Origin: Granulicella aggregans
GTDB lineage: Bacteria > Acidobacteriota > Terriglobia > Terriglobales > Acidobacteriaceae
NCBI RefSeq assembly: GCF_014203275.1
Contig: NZ_JACHIP010000005.1
Coordinates: forward strand, 496,001-560,000
Length of the DNA: 64,000 bases
Direction: 5' to 3'
Shown here: positions 18,712-27,348 of the stretch, one piece after another
Numbering within the stretch: the first letter of the stretch is position 1
How the letters are laid out: every line of letters begins with the position of its first letter
Position numbers and translations under genes: made by a program
Notes under the pieces: generated by a model
What the model was told of the DNA's origin: nothing
The model's input: the letters and a program-made list of their open reading frames with translations, nothing else
The model's database searches: none

Positions 18712-20232
18712 TCAGCGGTAGGTTACGACAGCGACTTCAAAAGGCTGCAGCTTTAGAGTGTGCCCTGTGACCTTCTCCGTAGACGCAGGCCCGTCGCCGG
18801 TTGAAGGTGCCACCAGCGTGACCGAAGCTCCGTCTGCATCGGCAGGCAATGCCGCATCTACCTCGCGATTCTTACGGTTCAAGATGAGCAACTTCTTCCC
18901 TGTTGCGGTCGCGAACGCCTGTACAGCATAGTCTCCGCTTGAGCTCGTCGTCTCGACGAGCTTGTCGCCTGGGCCAAAGTTATCCTTTAGCAGTTTCAGA
19001 ACCCAATAGCGGGCATTCGGCTCACCGGTCTCGTAATTTATCTCGCTCACGCTTGGGAATTGCGAGCGATATCCAACTAGCTGCGACTCGCCAAGGACAT
19101 CGATGCCCATCAGCGAGGTCTGCATATAGATGTAGGCGTACATGGAGCCCGCGAGATTCCAGTAGCCCGCTGGCTCCGGCTTCGCGACATAGCCCGGCGT
19201 GCTGATCTCCTTGCCATCCTCGGACAGAATTACACCAAGCTCGTTGAGGTCAGTCTTCACCGAAGGGTTGTAGCGCTTGCGGATCGTCTCGATATAGCGC
19301 GTGGTTGCGAGAAATCCGTTGGCCTGATCGAAGAAGGTGTACTGCCAGTTGTCGATCGTCTGGTCCGGTCCAGGGGTCGCATAAAAGTGATAGGTGATGA
19401 AGTCGATCGGGGTGCCGGGCTTATGGTGCGCCGGGTTCAGGAAGTATTCGACCATCTCCGGGCCGGAGCCAACGCTCGGCTGGGCCAGCGCCATGGCCAT
19501 AAACTTGATGTCGGGATCGACCTTGCGCATGGCGGCCGTCACCGAGTCGTAGAAACGCGTGTACATCTCCGGCGACCAGTGATGCTCGAACTCGATCTCG
19601 TTCAGCACCTCCCAGTAGGCGACTTTGTAGTGATGACCGGACTCGTGCCGCTTGCCAAACTCGTCTGTGAATCCGCCCTTTGTGTACCACGCTAACAGTC
19701 GCGCAAAGTATTCCGAGACCTCCTTCATCGAAGGATCACGCAGCTCCGTGCCCTGCGTGTAGTTCCAGAAGACCTGGTTCGGATCGTCAGGGTAAGTGAC
19801 CGGCTTATCGGTCTTCCACATCCATGCGGGAATCGTGCTGAAGTTCAGCACGACGCTATGGCCTTCGGTCGCCTTCATGAAGTCATCGAGGGTCGTATCT
19901 ATGTGGGAGAAGTCCCAGGATGTCTTGCCGTCTGAAGGCGGGTCGAGTTCAGCGACCGCCTGGCGCGGATAGGGCAGCCACGGAACGTAGCGCACATAGT
20001 CCGCGCCGAGATCGTGGAGCGCCTTGAATGCGCCGTCATGAAGCTTTGCGCCACGGAGCAGCATCGGGTTCACGACCACTTGTAGAGTCGGCGTGGACTT
20101 CGAAGTGATGAGTGTCTGATTCCAGTCCACCTTCACTTCCTCGGAAGGTGCCTGCGCTCTCATCGTCCCCACACCCAACACCACAATTGCCGCGACGCTC
20201 GCGGCAAGAAGCTGCACTTTCGTTTGGATCAT
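18712..20232 (-). CDS. Secreted GH39-like glycoside hydrolase
   Basis: A 506-residue clan-A-like (beta/alpha)8 glycosidase. A signal peptide (LLAASVAAIVVLGVGTMRAQ) leads into a barrel with the acid/base motif WEVLNEIEFEHHW (Glu212) and a likely nucleophile in TDLNELGVI (Glu331), followed by a small C-terminal beta domain that ends LQPFEVAVVTYR. GH39 contains beta-xylosidases, iduronidases and other retaining enzymes, so the substrate is not fixed; in this context it may cut the sugar exposed after rhamnose removal. The ATG at 20232 is chosen for AAGG seven bases upstream and for the signal peptide that follows; the open frame extends 17 codons further into the hairpin region. It is the first enzyme gene after the receptor. 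Confidence 0.75.
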   Translation of the reverse strand: MIQTKVQLLAASVAAIVVLGVGTMRAQAPSEEVKVDWNQTLITSKSTPTLQVVVNPMLLRGAKLHDGAFKALHDLGADYVRYVPWLPYPRQAVAELDPPSDGKTSWDFSHIDTTLDDFMKATEGHSVVLNFSTIPAWMWKTDKPVTYPDDPNQVFWNYTQGTELRDPSMKEVSEYFARLLAWYTKGGFTDEFGKRHESGHHYKVAYWEVLNEIEFEHHWSPEMYTRFYDSVTAAMRKVDPDIKFMAMALAQPSVGSGPEMVEYFLNPAHHKPGTPIDFITYHFYATPGPDQTIDNWQYTFFDQANGFLATTRYIETIRKRYNPSVKTDLNELGVILSEDGKEISTPGYVAKPEPAGYWNLAGSMYAYIYMQTSLMGIDVLGESQLVGYRSQFPSVSEINYETGEPNARYWVLKLLKDNFGPGDKLVETTSSSGDYAVQAFATATGKKLLILNRKNREVDAALPADADGASVTLVAPSTGDGPASTEKVTGHTLKLQPFEVAVVTYR

Positions 20233-20263
20233 CTTGTACCTTCGCTCCTCTTCACAAGAAGAA

Positions 20264-20294
20264 TCAGGGGGAGCCAGTATCACTCTCCCCCTGA
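20264..20294 (-). terminator. Intergenic hairpin, likely attenuating terminator
   Basis: A ten-base-pair GC-rich stem TCAGGGGGAG / CTCCCCCTGA in the 81-base gap between the TonB-dependent receptor gene and the GH39-like gene. On the minus-strand transcript it is followed by UUCUUCUUGU. It may end part of the transcripts, or protect the receptor mRNA, giving more receptor than enzymes from a single promoter. Confidence 0.6.
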
Positions 20295-20313
20295 GGTGGG
20301 AAACTGCTCGTTA

Positions 20314-23300
20314 TTAGAACGTAAGCTTTGCGCCCAATTGCAGCACCCTTCCGGGTCTAGCTGAGACTACCTGCCCGAAGTTTGCGTTGGTAGCACTGCC
20401 CACATCGTTCACGTTTCGGTCGACTGCGCCGGTGCCTGGTCCTGATGCCGCAGCTGTAGGCGAACTTGGGTCGACACCGTATTGCGCATGGTTGAAGGTG
20501 TTGAACGTCTCCGCCCGGAGTTGGAAATTAATCCGGTCGTGCACGGCGAAGTTCTTGAGAAGGCCGATATCGAAGTTGTTGATGCCGGGGTCACGCAGAA
20601 TGTTTCTACCGCTCGACCCGAAGACTCCAGCCAGCGGCTGCGAGAACGAACCGGTGTTGAACCACTTGTTCAGGCTCTTCGTGAATCCGCTGTTGGCTGG
20701 ACCGTTGATGTTTGCCCGCTGATTATAGGCCGACAAAAGCCCATAGGTATCGTTGCCGAGCACGGAGAACGGAAAGCCCTTCTGGAAGGTTGCAATACTC
20801 GTCAGCTCCCAGCCGCCGATTGCTGCATCGGCAGCGCGATTGATCTTGTTCGCGTAGCGCTTGCCTTGTCCGAATGGCAGGTTGTAGACGAAGCTTGCAA
20901 CAAATCGCTGGCCTACATCGAAGTCCGAACGCGCATAATCGCGCGAAGGGTTCCGATCGTCCAGGTGGCCTGCGAAACCGTTTGTTGCTCCGATTCCAGC
21001 CGCAGCCGACTTGTCGTCCATGCTCTTCGAGTAGGTGTATACCAGTACCGCTGCCAGGTCGCTCGAACGGCGCTCGAACTTGATGTTCCCAGCGTTGTAG
21101 TTGGAGTAGCCGGACCATCGGCTGTCCAGCGTTCCCGTAGTGTTCGTGAAGTTTGGCAGCGGCCGACGTACGGCCGGGTTGCAACTCGGGTCGTTGCCCT
21201 GACTTGAGTTGCACAGCGCGACGTTTGGAACCGGTAGCGGTTCGTTGATGTTGACGCGGTCCAAGAGGTGGGTTCCCTTGTTCCCGATGTAGTTCACTTC
21301 AAGCGTCGTATTCGGCGCGAGTTCGTGTTGTACCGACAGCGTGTACTGCTGAACGTAAGGATTGATGGGATTCTCCGAGATGATGACCGCGACAAACTGT
21401 CCTCCGTCTGTCGCCACGCTTACAGGGTGCAGAGCAGCGGTCGCAGGAAAGAGGTTGTCCGTACTCTTCGGCACACCTGGAGCGGTAACAGGGTTGATGT
21501 TTGTACGAACGACATAGGGATACAGGTCGCCCGAGTCGTCGATCTCGCGCGTCTCGGTCGAATCGAAGTACAGACCATAGCCACCGCGAACGACAGTCTT
21601 GTTATCGCCAAACGGACGGTAGGCAAATCCGATACGCGGAGCAAATGGCAGCTTCGCCGCATCCCGCGGATTATTCCGACCGCAATAACGATAGAACCCG
21701 TTGCCCGCCGGCGCAACGCCATCCGTTAGCAGCTTCGGATTCGCAAAGCAAAGGCCACCCTGTGCGTTTGCTTTATCGATCCAGAACAGCTTGTTGTCTG
21801 TTTCTGTAGGAATTGTGCGGAAGTCATACCGCAAGCCCAGGTTCAATGTGAGATTGCTTGTCACCTTCCAGTCGTCCTGCACATACGGTGCGAAGTACTT
21901 GAAGTGGAACTGATTCAGATTGCCTGGCGTCGACCCCGTGCTGAACGGTCCCGGCTGGAAGGTGCTTGCCCCCGAGTAGTAACCAAGCAGGAAGTCTGCC
22001 GTCGCATTGCCCGTGCCGCAATAGGCCGTCGTGCATGGGTTTGTTGCATTCTGTGTTGTTCCGTCGGAAGTGCCGCCGTTCGTCAGAATCGTGCCGCTGG
22101 CGAAGCTATAGGAACCAAGGAAGTTTGATGACAGGTCACGCTTCTGGATCCAGCTTCTGTAGTCAAAGCCAATGCTGAGCGTGTGCCGTCCGTGGATCGA
22201 CGTGAACGAATCAGCGATCTCATACTGAGGAATATCGCTGGTCGTTGGATCGTTGCCCGGACTGCCCACGGATGCGGGTCCGCCGCCGATGGAGACGTTC
22301 GGATATCCGCGCGCATAGTCCGGAAGGTTGGTGAAGATTCCGGTTAGACCCAGCGCATCCACAGCAGAAGCCGGTGCCGGGCTTACTCCCTGGATCGACT
22401 TCGCTGAGAGGTTTCCATACCGGAAATTGTTTACGTTGTTCTGACCCAGGCTGATCGTATGGTTGATCTGCCAGCTCACCGAGTTTTCAGTAAATACATT
22501 CAATCCGAAGGGTACGGAAACCGTTCCCGCGCTGTTGTTCAGGTACTGCGCCCGCGTATACCGTCCGAAGACAGAACCATACTTCTTCAGGTTCTGATCA
22601 AGGCGGTAGGTCTGCTGGTCCGTGCTGTTGGCCAACACGGTACGAAGTACATATCCGTTCGTCACGCCGGGCTCATTTGGAGCCGGAAACAAGTTGGCCC
22701 CAAGGGTTACCTTCGCGATATTGGAGAACCTGGTCGCTGGAATCGAATCGTTCAAAAAGGGCAGACCGGTCGTGGGATCTATGGGCTGACAAGCGTTGCC
22801 AGCCTTCAAGGCCGCAGTACACGCGTCCGATCCATAGGCGGGTAGACCTGACCCCGCGAAATTACCGGTCAGTTGCGCGGGGTCTGGCACAAACTGATTT
22901 GTTGGGCTGGTTCCCGCCTTGATCCGCGCGCCTTCATAGTTCGCCAGGAAGAATGTCTTGTCGTGACCGTTGAAGATCTTCGGGATAAGCACGGGGCCGG
23001 ACAGCACGAACCCAAACTGATTCTGGCGCAACACCGGCTTCAGTGCCTGAAAGTGGGTGCTGGCGTCGAAGGCGTCGTTCCGATTGAACTCGAAGAGAGA
23101 TCCATGAAACTGGTTCGTACCGCTCTTGCTGACGATGTTCACCTGGTTCGCACTGAAGCCAAACTCCGCCGAGTAGGTCTCGCTCTGTACCTTGAACTCC
23201 TGGATTGCGTCCTGAGACAGGATCACCGCAGGCGTGCTCAACGCCGTGTCCGTGTTCACGATGCCGTCGAGCGTGTAGTTATTCGACTCTGGACGAGCTC

Positions 23301-23850
23301 CGCTGATGCTGATTGCATTGCCCTCACCGCCGCGCATCTGGCCCTGCTCGCCAACCGTCTGGACCGCGCCGGCACCGATGAAGAGCAGGTTGAGGAAGTT
23401 GCGGCCATTGAGCGGCAGCTGATTCACCTGCTTCTCGCTCACAAGCTGCGAGATTGCAGCGCTGTCGGTATCAAGCTGAGCGCCGCCCGATGCCTCGACA
23501 GTGACCGTCTCTATCGCTCCGCCCAATTTCAATGCCGCGTCGACACGTTCCTGCTGCGCGACGACCAGACCGACCGAGCTGACCTTGGAGCCAAATCCCG
23601 AAGCCTCGATCGTCACTTTGTACGAACCCGGCTGTAGTCCAGGGGCGGTGTATTCGCCATCCTGATTGGTGATCACGACGTGATCAATGCCTGTGGCCGT
23701 GTTTAGGATCGTCACCTTGGCGCCTGCGATCGAGGCGCCTCCGGAGTCCTCCACGTGGCCCAGGATTGTTCCCGTGGATGCCGCCTGGCCGAATGCGAGC
23801 ATCGAACTCGCGATCAGAACGGCGAGTGTAAGGAAATTGCGAAGCTTCAT
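20314..23850 (-). CDS. Oar-like TonB-dependent receptor with carboxypeptidase regulatory-like domain
   Basis: A 1178-residue outer-membrane transporter of the type abundant in Acidobacteriota. Order of parts: signal peptide (about 1-22, ending AFGQ), a carboxypeptidase-regulatory-like beta-sandwich (ATG-type segment GTILGHVEDSGGASIAGAKV to about residue 110), a plug domain (DSAAISQLVSEKQVNQLPLN, ~125-260), and a large beta-barrel ending in the aromatic C-terminus QLGAKLTF expected of outer-membrane barrels. It should bind and import rhamnose-containing oligosaccharides with TonB energy; the ligand is inferred from the downstream rhamnosidases. GGAGG lies a few bases before the ATG and a strong sigma-70-like promoter is 120 bases upstream. 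There is no SusD-like lipoprotein beside it. Confidence 0.9.
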   Translation of the reverse strand: MKLRNFLTLAVLIASSMLAFGQAASTGTILGHVEDSGGASIAGAKVTILNTATGIDHVVITNQDGEYTAPGLQPGSYKVTIEASGFGSKVSSVGLVVAQQERVDAALKLGGAIETVTVEASGGAQLDTDSAAISQLVSEKQVNQLPLNGRNFLNLLFIGAGAVQTVGEQGQMRGGEGNAISISGARPESNNYTLDGIVNTDTALSTPAVILSQDAIQEFKVQSETYSAEFGFSANQVNIVSKSGTNQFHGSLFEFNRNDAFDASTHFQALKPVLRQNQFGFVLSGPVLIPKIFNGHDKTFFLANYEGARIKAGTSPTNQFVPDPAQLTGNFAGSGLPAYGSDACTAALKAGNACQPIDPTTGLPFLNDSIPATRFSNIAKVTLGANLFPAPNEPGVTNGYVLRTVLANSTDQQTYRLDQNLKKYGSVFGRYTRAQYLNNSAGTVSVPFGLNVFTENSVSWQINHTISLGQNNVNNFRYGNLSAKSIQGVSPAPASAVDALGLTGIFTNLPDYARGYPNVSIGGGPASVGSPGNDPTTSDIPQYEIADSFTSIHGRHTLSIGFDYRSWIQKRDLSSNFLGSYSFASGTILTNGGTSDGTTQNATNPCTTAYCGTGNATADFLLGYYSGASTFQPGPFSTGSTPGNLNQFHFKYFAPYVQDDWKVTSNLTLNLGLRYDFRTIPTETDNKLFWIDKANAQGGLCFANPKLLTDGVAPAGNGFYRYCGRNNPRDAAKLPFAPRIGFAYRPFGDNKTVVRGGYGLYFDSTETREIDDSGDLYPYVVRTNINPVTAPGVPKSTDNLFPATAALHPVSVATDGGQFVAVIISENPINPYVQQYTLSVQHELAPNTTLEVNYIGNKGTHLLDRVNINEPLPVPNVALCNSSQGNDPSCNPAVRRPLPNFTNTTGTLDSRWSGYSNYNAGNIKFERRSSDLAAVLVYTYSKSMDDKSAAAGIGATNGFAGHLDDRNPSRDYARSDFDVGQRFVASFVYNLPFGQGKRYANKINRAADAAIGGWELTSIATFQKGFPFSVLGNDTYGLLSAYNQRANINGPANSGFTKSLNKWFNTGSFSQPLAGVFGSSGRNILRDPGINNFDIGLLKNFAVHDRINFQLRAETFNTFNHAQYGVDPSSPTAAASGPGTGAVDRNVNDVGSATNANFGQVVSARPGRVLQLGAKLTF

Positions 23851-23877
23851 AAAACCTCCGAAGAATTCGTACTTGAA

Positions 23878-23907
23878 ACTGTTTCTCTTTGCTGTAGAGA
23901 AAACAGT
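23878..23907 (-). promoter_or_regulatory. Leader hairpin of the receptor gene
   Basis: Near-perfect inverted repeat ACTGTTTCTCT (23878-23888) / AGAGAAAACAGT (23896-23907) with a seven-base loop, placed between the receptor promoter and its ribosome site. It could be an operator, an mRNA-stabilising 5' hairpin or a binding site for the IclR-type regulator encoded just upstream. Which one cannot be told from sequence. Confidence 0.4.
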
Positions 23908-23968
23908 GGGCTTCCATAAACCCGCGTCCGTTTAGCGCATGCAAACTGGCTCTTGAGTTTCGCCGGAA

Positions 23969-23997
23969 ACAATACACAGGGCATACAGCACTGTCAA
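23969..23997 (-). promoter_or_regulatory. Sigma-70-like promoter of the receptor/rhamnosidase block
   Basis: On the minus strand TTGACA (23992-23997) and TATTGT (23969-23974) are separated by exactly 17 bases, a near-consensus pair. Transcription would start about 110 bases before the receptor ATG. It is the best promoter in the 366-base gap 23851-24216, which otherwise holds only the leader hairpin and the terminator-like hairpin at 24114-24148. A strong promoter here suggests control mainly by a repressor or by the leader. Confidence 0.75.
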
Positions 23998-24113
23998 CAT
24001 AATGAAATTGATTGCGTATTGGAACGCTACTAAATCGAACCAGCAATTTGCCGGCAGTGCCGCGACACGGTTCGCCCCAGCGAATAGACCATTGTTTGTC
24101 ATAGGTCAGACAG

Positions 24114-24148
24114 CAGGAAGGGCGAGACCAAAAGTCTCGCCCTTCCTG
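24114..24148 (-). terminator. Strong hairpin after the regulator gene
   Basis: Perfect 15-base-pair stem CAGGAAGGGCGAGAC / GTCTCGCCCTTCCTG with loop CAAAA, about 70 bases beyond the stop of the regulator gene and ahead of the receptor promoter. It probably ends the lut-rhaI-regulator transcript. There is no clear U tract after it on the minus strand, so it may be a stability hairpin rather than a classical terminator. Confidence 0.65.
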
Positions 24149-24216
24149 TCCGATCCGGCGCATTTTTTAGGTTCGTCCAGGGGCTTCACTAACTGAACGT
24201 GCTGCCATCGTTATCG

Positions 24217-25305
24217 CTATTCGGGCGGCAGATTTTCGCGCGTTACAAGGCGATGCGAGACGTAGTTGTACGGCGCGGCGGTCTGACCACGCAGCAGAGA
24301 CAGGCCAAGGTGAATGAGTCGTTCGCCATAGGAGTTTGCCTCATGCGAGACAGAGCCGATGAAGGGCGAACTCGGCTTGCGAATCTCGTCCTCGGCCTCC
24401 GGAATGCAGTCTTGTCCGACAATCGCGACATGGCGCTCACGCTTCAGTTCGCGCACGGCATCGAGCGCTCCAAGGGCGCTCGTGTCTGTGGCGGCACCGA
24501 TCAGGATATGTTTATCTTTTGAATGCCGCTGTAGGAATCCCGCCACCAGTTTGCGGCTGTGTTCGCGCATGCCACGCCCGTCGATCCGCACAAAGCACTC
24601 CACGGGAAGCTCCGGGATGCTCTCGCGCACGCCTTCAAACACGCCTGTGATCCTGCTCTGTACGAGCTGCCCCGCTTCGGCCAGGTCGAGACCAAGCACC
24701 CAGTCAGCGCGGCCGGACCACTTGTGCGCCGCATGCGCCGCCAGCGCTTCACCAGCTTCTACGCCCGCGCGGTAGTTATCCACGCCGAAGTACGTGGCGT
24801 GCGGGTGAGGGATATCCACAGCGATCAGCGGGATATTCGCTGCCGCGATCTTGTCCGCGATGATGGGCGCCACACTCTGCTCCACCTGAAATTCGATGAT
24901 CAGGTCAACGCCCTTCTCAACAAACTGCTCGGCATTCTTGATTGCGGTCGGCCCGTGGTAGCTGTTGTCGAGAATCACCAGGTCTACGCCGCTGGCTGCG
25001 GCGGCGAGCTTTAGACTCGCCGTGACGGCGTTCGAAAACGGCATCTCCGTGCTCTGGCTGCCGAAGCCGAAGCGTACCTTGCGCGGCCGCGAGACGTGGC
25101 GATAGAGGCCGTCCTGAGACTGCGAAACGTATCCACGATGCACGAATGTCTTGAGGATGCGGTAGACCGTAGTCTTCGAGATCTTCGTCTTGCGGTAGAT
25201 CGCCTCCAGCGATATCTGCTGGTTTTCCAGCTGCAGCAGTTCAAGTATGTCGAGGGCTTTAGAGAGTACCGGAATCAGATAAAGCCGCTTCGTTGTCTTT
25301 CGCAT
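24217..25305 (-). CDS. Transcription regulator: IclR-type HTH joined to a sugar-binding domain
   Basis: A protein of about 362 residues. The first 60 residues are a winged helix like that of IclR regulators (LSKALDILELLQLENQQISL, then KTKISKTTVYRILKTFVHRG). Instead of the usual IclR effector domain, residues ~70-355 form a periplasmic-binding-protein fold of the LacI/ribose-binding type: VDLVILDNSYHGPTAIKNAE, KGVDLIIEFQVEQSVAP, IPLIAVDIPHPHATYFGVDN and HVAIVGQDCIPEAEDEI. It most likely senses rhamnose or a rhamnose phosphate and controls the surrounding operons. The ATG at 25305 follows GGGAGCG; the ATG ten codons earlier has no ribosome site. It is 80 bases downstream of rhaI in the same direction. 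Confidence 0.85.
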   Translation of the reverse strand: MRKTTKRLYLIPVLSKALDILELLQLENQQISLEAIYRKTKISKTTVYRILKTFVHRGYVSQSQDGLYRHVSRPRKVRFGFGSQSTEMPFSNAVTASLKLAAAASGVDLVILDNSYHGPTAIKNAEQFVEKGVDLIIEFQVEQSVAPIIADKIAAANIPLIAVDIPHPHATYFGVDNYRAGVEAGEALAAHAAHKWSGRADWVLGLDLAEAGQLVQSRITGVFEGVRESIPELPVECFVRIDGRGMREHSRKLVAGFLQRHSKDKHILIGAATDTSALGALDAVRELKRERHVAIVGQDCIPEAEDEIRKPSSPFIGSVSHEANSYGERLIHLGLSLLRGQTAAPYNYVSHRLVTRENLPPE

Positions 25306-25385
25306 GTCCGCTCCCGTGCGTTTCAATACAGACATAGGCTACACGGAGTGAGCGCAATCGACATGTTGATCTCTGCGATACATCC

Positions 25386-26591
25386 TTATGCGTAGCTGCT
25401 GATACTCGCCGAGTTGCGGGCTCCACGTTCCTCCGTTATTCGTTCGATGTAGCCGCTCTGCGCGAGCGCATGGAGAGGATTTGCGGGAAGCTTCCGCGCT
25501 TCACGCCATTCGTTCACGATAGGGCGAACGTCCTGCCAGAATGCATCGCGGAAACACTCTTCTGCTTCCACTAGGCGACAGGTGTCCTGTAGTTCCGCTA
25601 GCTTTTCGTGATCGACGAGCGAGGCCTTGGCGAATAGTTCCTGAGCGGTGCAGACCGTCTGTACCATCGCCTCAACTTTGCCTTTCAGGTTGTGGCTCTG
25701 GTCGATCATGAATGCGATTGCGCTTCGGTCCTCGACGCGGACACTGAGAATTTCGTGAAATATCCGAAAGACCTGGTAGGGGTCAATTGAACCGATTGTG
25801 AGGTCATCATCGGCGTACTTCCTGTCGTTGAAGTGAAACCCGCCAAGGGCGTTCAGATGCAGCAGCCACGCCACGATCTGCTCAATGTTCGTTCCCTGAA
25901 GATGATGGCCGGTGTCGACCAGCACCTTGGCTTTCGGCCCCGCGCGACGCGCGAGTTCAAGCGCCATGCCCCAGTCCGCGATGTCGGTGTGATAGAAAGC
26001 GGGCTCAAAAGGTTTGTATTCGACCAGCATCCTCTGGTCGGGGCCAAGGGCTTCGTGCGTGCTTGCCAGCACTTCCTCCATCCACTCGATGCGGCGGCGA
26101 ATGCTCTGTGTGCCGGGATAATTCGAGCCATCGGAGATCCAGAGCGAGACATCGCGCGAGTTAAGCGCCTGTCCAATCTCCACCGATGCAAGCAGGTGAG
26201 AGAGTGCTTTGCCGCGGATCTCGACGCTAGGGTTGCAGATGGACCCAAACTTGTATTCCTGATCCTGAAAGACGTTAGGGTTGATCGATCCCGACCGAAT
26301 ACCCGTTTTCTGCTCCAGTTGCTGAATCTTCGGGACGTCGGCTGTCCCATTCGGGAGGTCCCATAAGACATGCAGCGCAAGATTCGAAACTACGCCGGTC
26401 AGGGCATGGACCTGCGCAGCGTCGGCGAACTTCTCTTCAATCGAAGTCGCTGCGGCAGGCTGAGAGAATTTGCCGAAGCGCGTTCCTGTGTTGGCGAATC
26501 CCCATGACGGAATTTCGATGCGGAAATCATCCAGTGCCTTCCAGATCTTTTGCCGATGCTGCTCTGTCCGGCTTCCTTCCTCTAACGCCAT
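25386..26591 (-). CDS. rhaI: L-rhamnose isomerase (RhaI type)
   Basis: Converts L-rhamnose to L-rhamnulose, the first intracellular step. The 401-residue protein is a xylose-isomerase-like TIM barrel of the Pseudomonas/Bacillus RhaI kind rather than the enterobacterial RhaA. Metal-binding segments are visible in order: Glu in MLVEYKPFEP, Asp and His in VLVDTGHHLQGTN, His/Asp in GGFHFNDRKYADDDL, and Asp/His in FMIDQSHNLKGK. GGAGG stands seven bases before the ATG. It lies between lutC and the regulator on the minus strand, with a 124-base gap to lutC that may hold its own promoter. This supplies the rhamnulose used by rhaB about 17 kb away. Confidence 0.92.
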   Translation of the reverse strand: MALEEGSRTEQHRQKIWKALDDFRIEIPSWGFANTGTRFGKFSQPAAATSIEEKFADAAQVHALTGVVSNLALHVLWDLPNGTADVPKIQQLEQKTGIRSGSINPNVFQDQEYKFGSICNPSVEIRGKALSHLLASVEIGQALNSRDVSLWISDGSNYPGTQSIRRRIEWMEEVLASTHEALGPDQRMLVEYKPFEPAFYHTDIADWGMALELARRAGPKAKVLVDTGHHLQGTNIEQIVAWLLHLNALGGFHFNDRKYADDDLTIGSIDPYQVFRIFHEILSVRVEDRSAIAFMIDQSHNLKGKVEAMVQTVCTAQELFAKASLVDHEKLAELQDTCRLVEAEECFRDAFWQDVRPIVNEWREARKLPANPLHALAQSGYIERITEERGARNSASISSYA

Positions 26592-26715
26592 CGCCCAACC
26601 TCCGAATTCCTAAAGAAGAAGAACCTACCTATTGGAATTTCATCTAGCCTCGTCTGTGCGACTCCTTTTGTCAAGGATTTGCATACGTCCACCCAAACGA
26701 TATCTTCTTGAAGCC
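26592..26715 (-). promoter_or_regulatory. Possible internal promoter before rhaI
   Basis: The 124-base gap between lutC and rhaI contains a consensus TTGACA on the minus strand (26669-26674). The best -10-like hexamer, TAGATG, is 22 bases downstream, which is too far for a normal sigma-70 promoter, so an activator or a different start may be involved. I found no repeat shared with the receptor promoter region. Confidence 0.35.
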
Positions 26716-27348
26716 TTATTCGAGCAATAGAACCACGTCGAGGAACCGTGGGCCATGGACGCCTTTGATCCTTGTCATCTCAATATCCGCGGTCGCCGAG
26801 GGACCGGAGATGAACGTCGTTGCAAGATGCGCCGTTGGGTTCAGGCGTTCTATCGCTTCCGGCACTGTCGCCACAATCTTCGCAGCATCCACGATGCAGA
26901 GGTGATAGTCGGGCACCAATGTTGCGGCGCGACGCCCCTGCCCCGGAACGTTTTGCAGCACGATGGTCCCCGTCTCCGCGATGGCCAGGGTGCACTCGGT
27001 CAGGATCCCCTCACACTGGTTCAACTCCGCATGAGAGAGACCCGTGTCCTCGATGAAGTTGAAGCCCGGCGGCAGCAAAGACGATTGCAGGCCTGGCGGA
27101 ATAACAATGCGCGAGACTTCCCGCGCCTTCAGCATCGCGGCCACTGCTGTCGCCGCATCCGAAGAGGATGCTTCGACCACTTGTGCGTCGTAGTCGTGCA
27201 ACCGGTGTGTGAGCAAGTCCACCAGTTCCCTGTCAGAAGCCGTGGAGGATTGCCGATAATCCCGGGGAATCTCCTCCCATGAACTGGGAGATCCTGTTGA
27301 GGTCGCCCGGGCGATTCTTGCGAGGATCTCGCTGCGAGCGTCAGACAT
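26716..27348 (-). CDS. lutC: Lactate utilisation protein C (LUD domain)
   Basis: A 210-residue LUD-domain protein and the third subunit of the LutABC iron-sulfur L-lactate oxidising complex. Typical features are SRIVIPPGLQSSLLPPGFNF, the central AIAETGTIVLQN and the C-terminal TTFISGPSATADIEMTRIKG motif. The ATG at 27348 has GGGAGG ahead of it and overlaps the end of lutB by eight bases; the longer open frame upstream merely shadows lutB. In this locus it would help oxidise the L-lactate made from rhamnose-derived lactaldehyde. Confidence 0.92.
   Translation of the reverse strand: MSDARSEILARIARATSTGSPSSWEEIPRDYRQSSTASDRELVDLLTHRLHDYDAQVVEASSSDAATAVAAMLKAREVSRIVIPPGLQSSLLPPGFNFIEDTGLSHAELNQCEGILTECTLAIAETGTIVLQNVPGQGRRAATLVPDYHLCIVDAAKIVATVPEAIERLNPTAHLATTFISGPSATADIEMTRIKGVHGPRFLDVVLLLE

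Noticed and set aside
20314..23850. SusC/SusD pair of the Bacteroidota type
   Set aside because: The receptor has the Oar-like layout with a carboxypeptidase-type domain, and no SusD-like lipoprotein gene is next to it.
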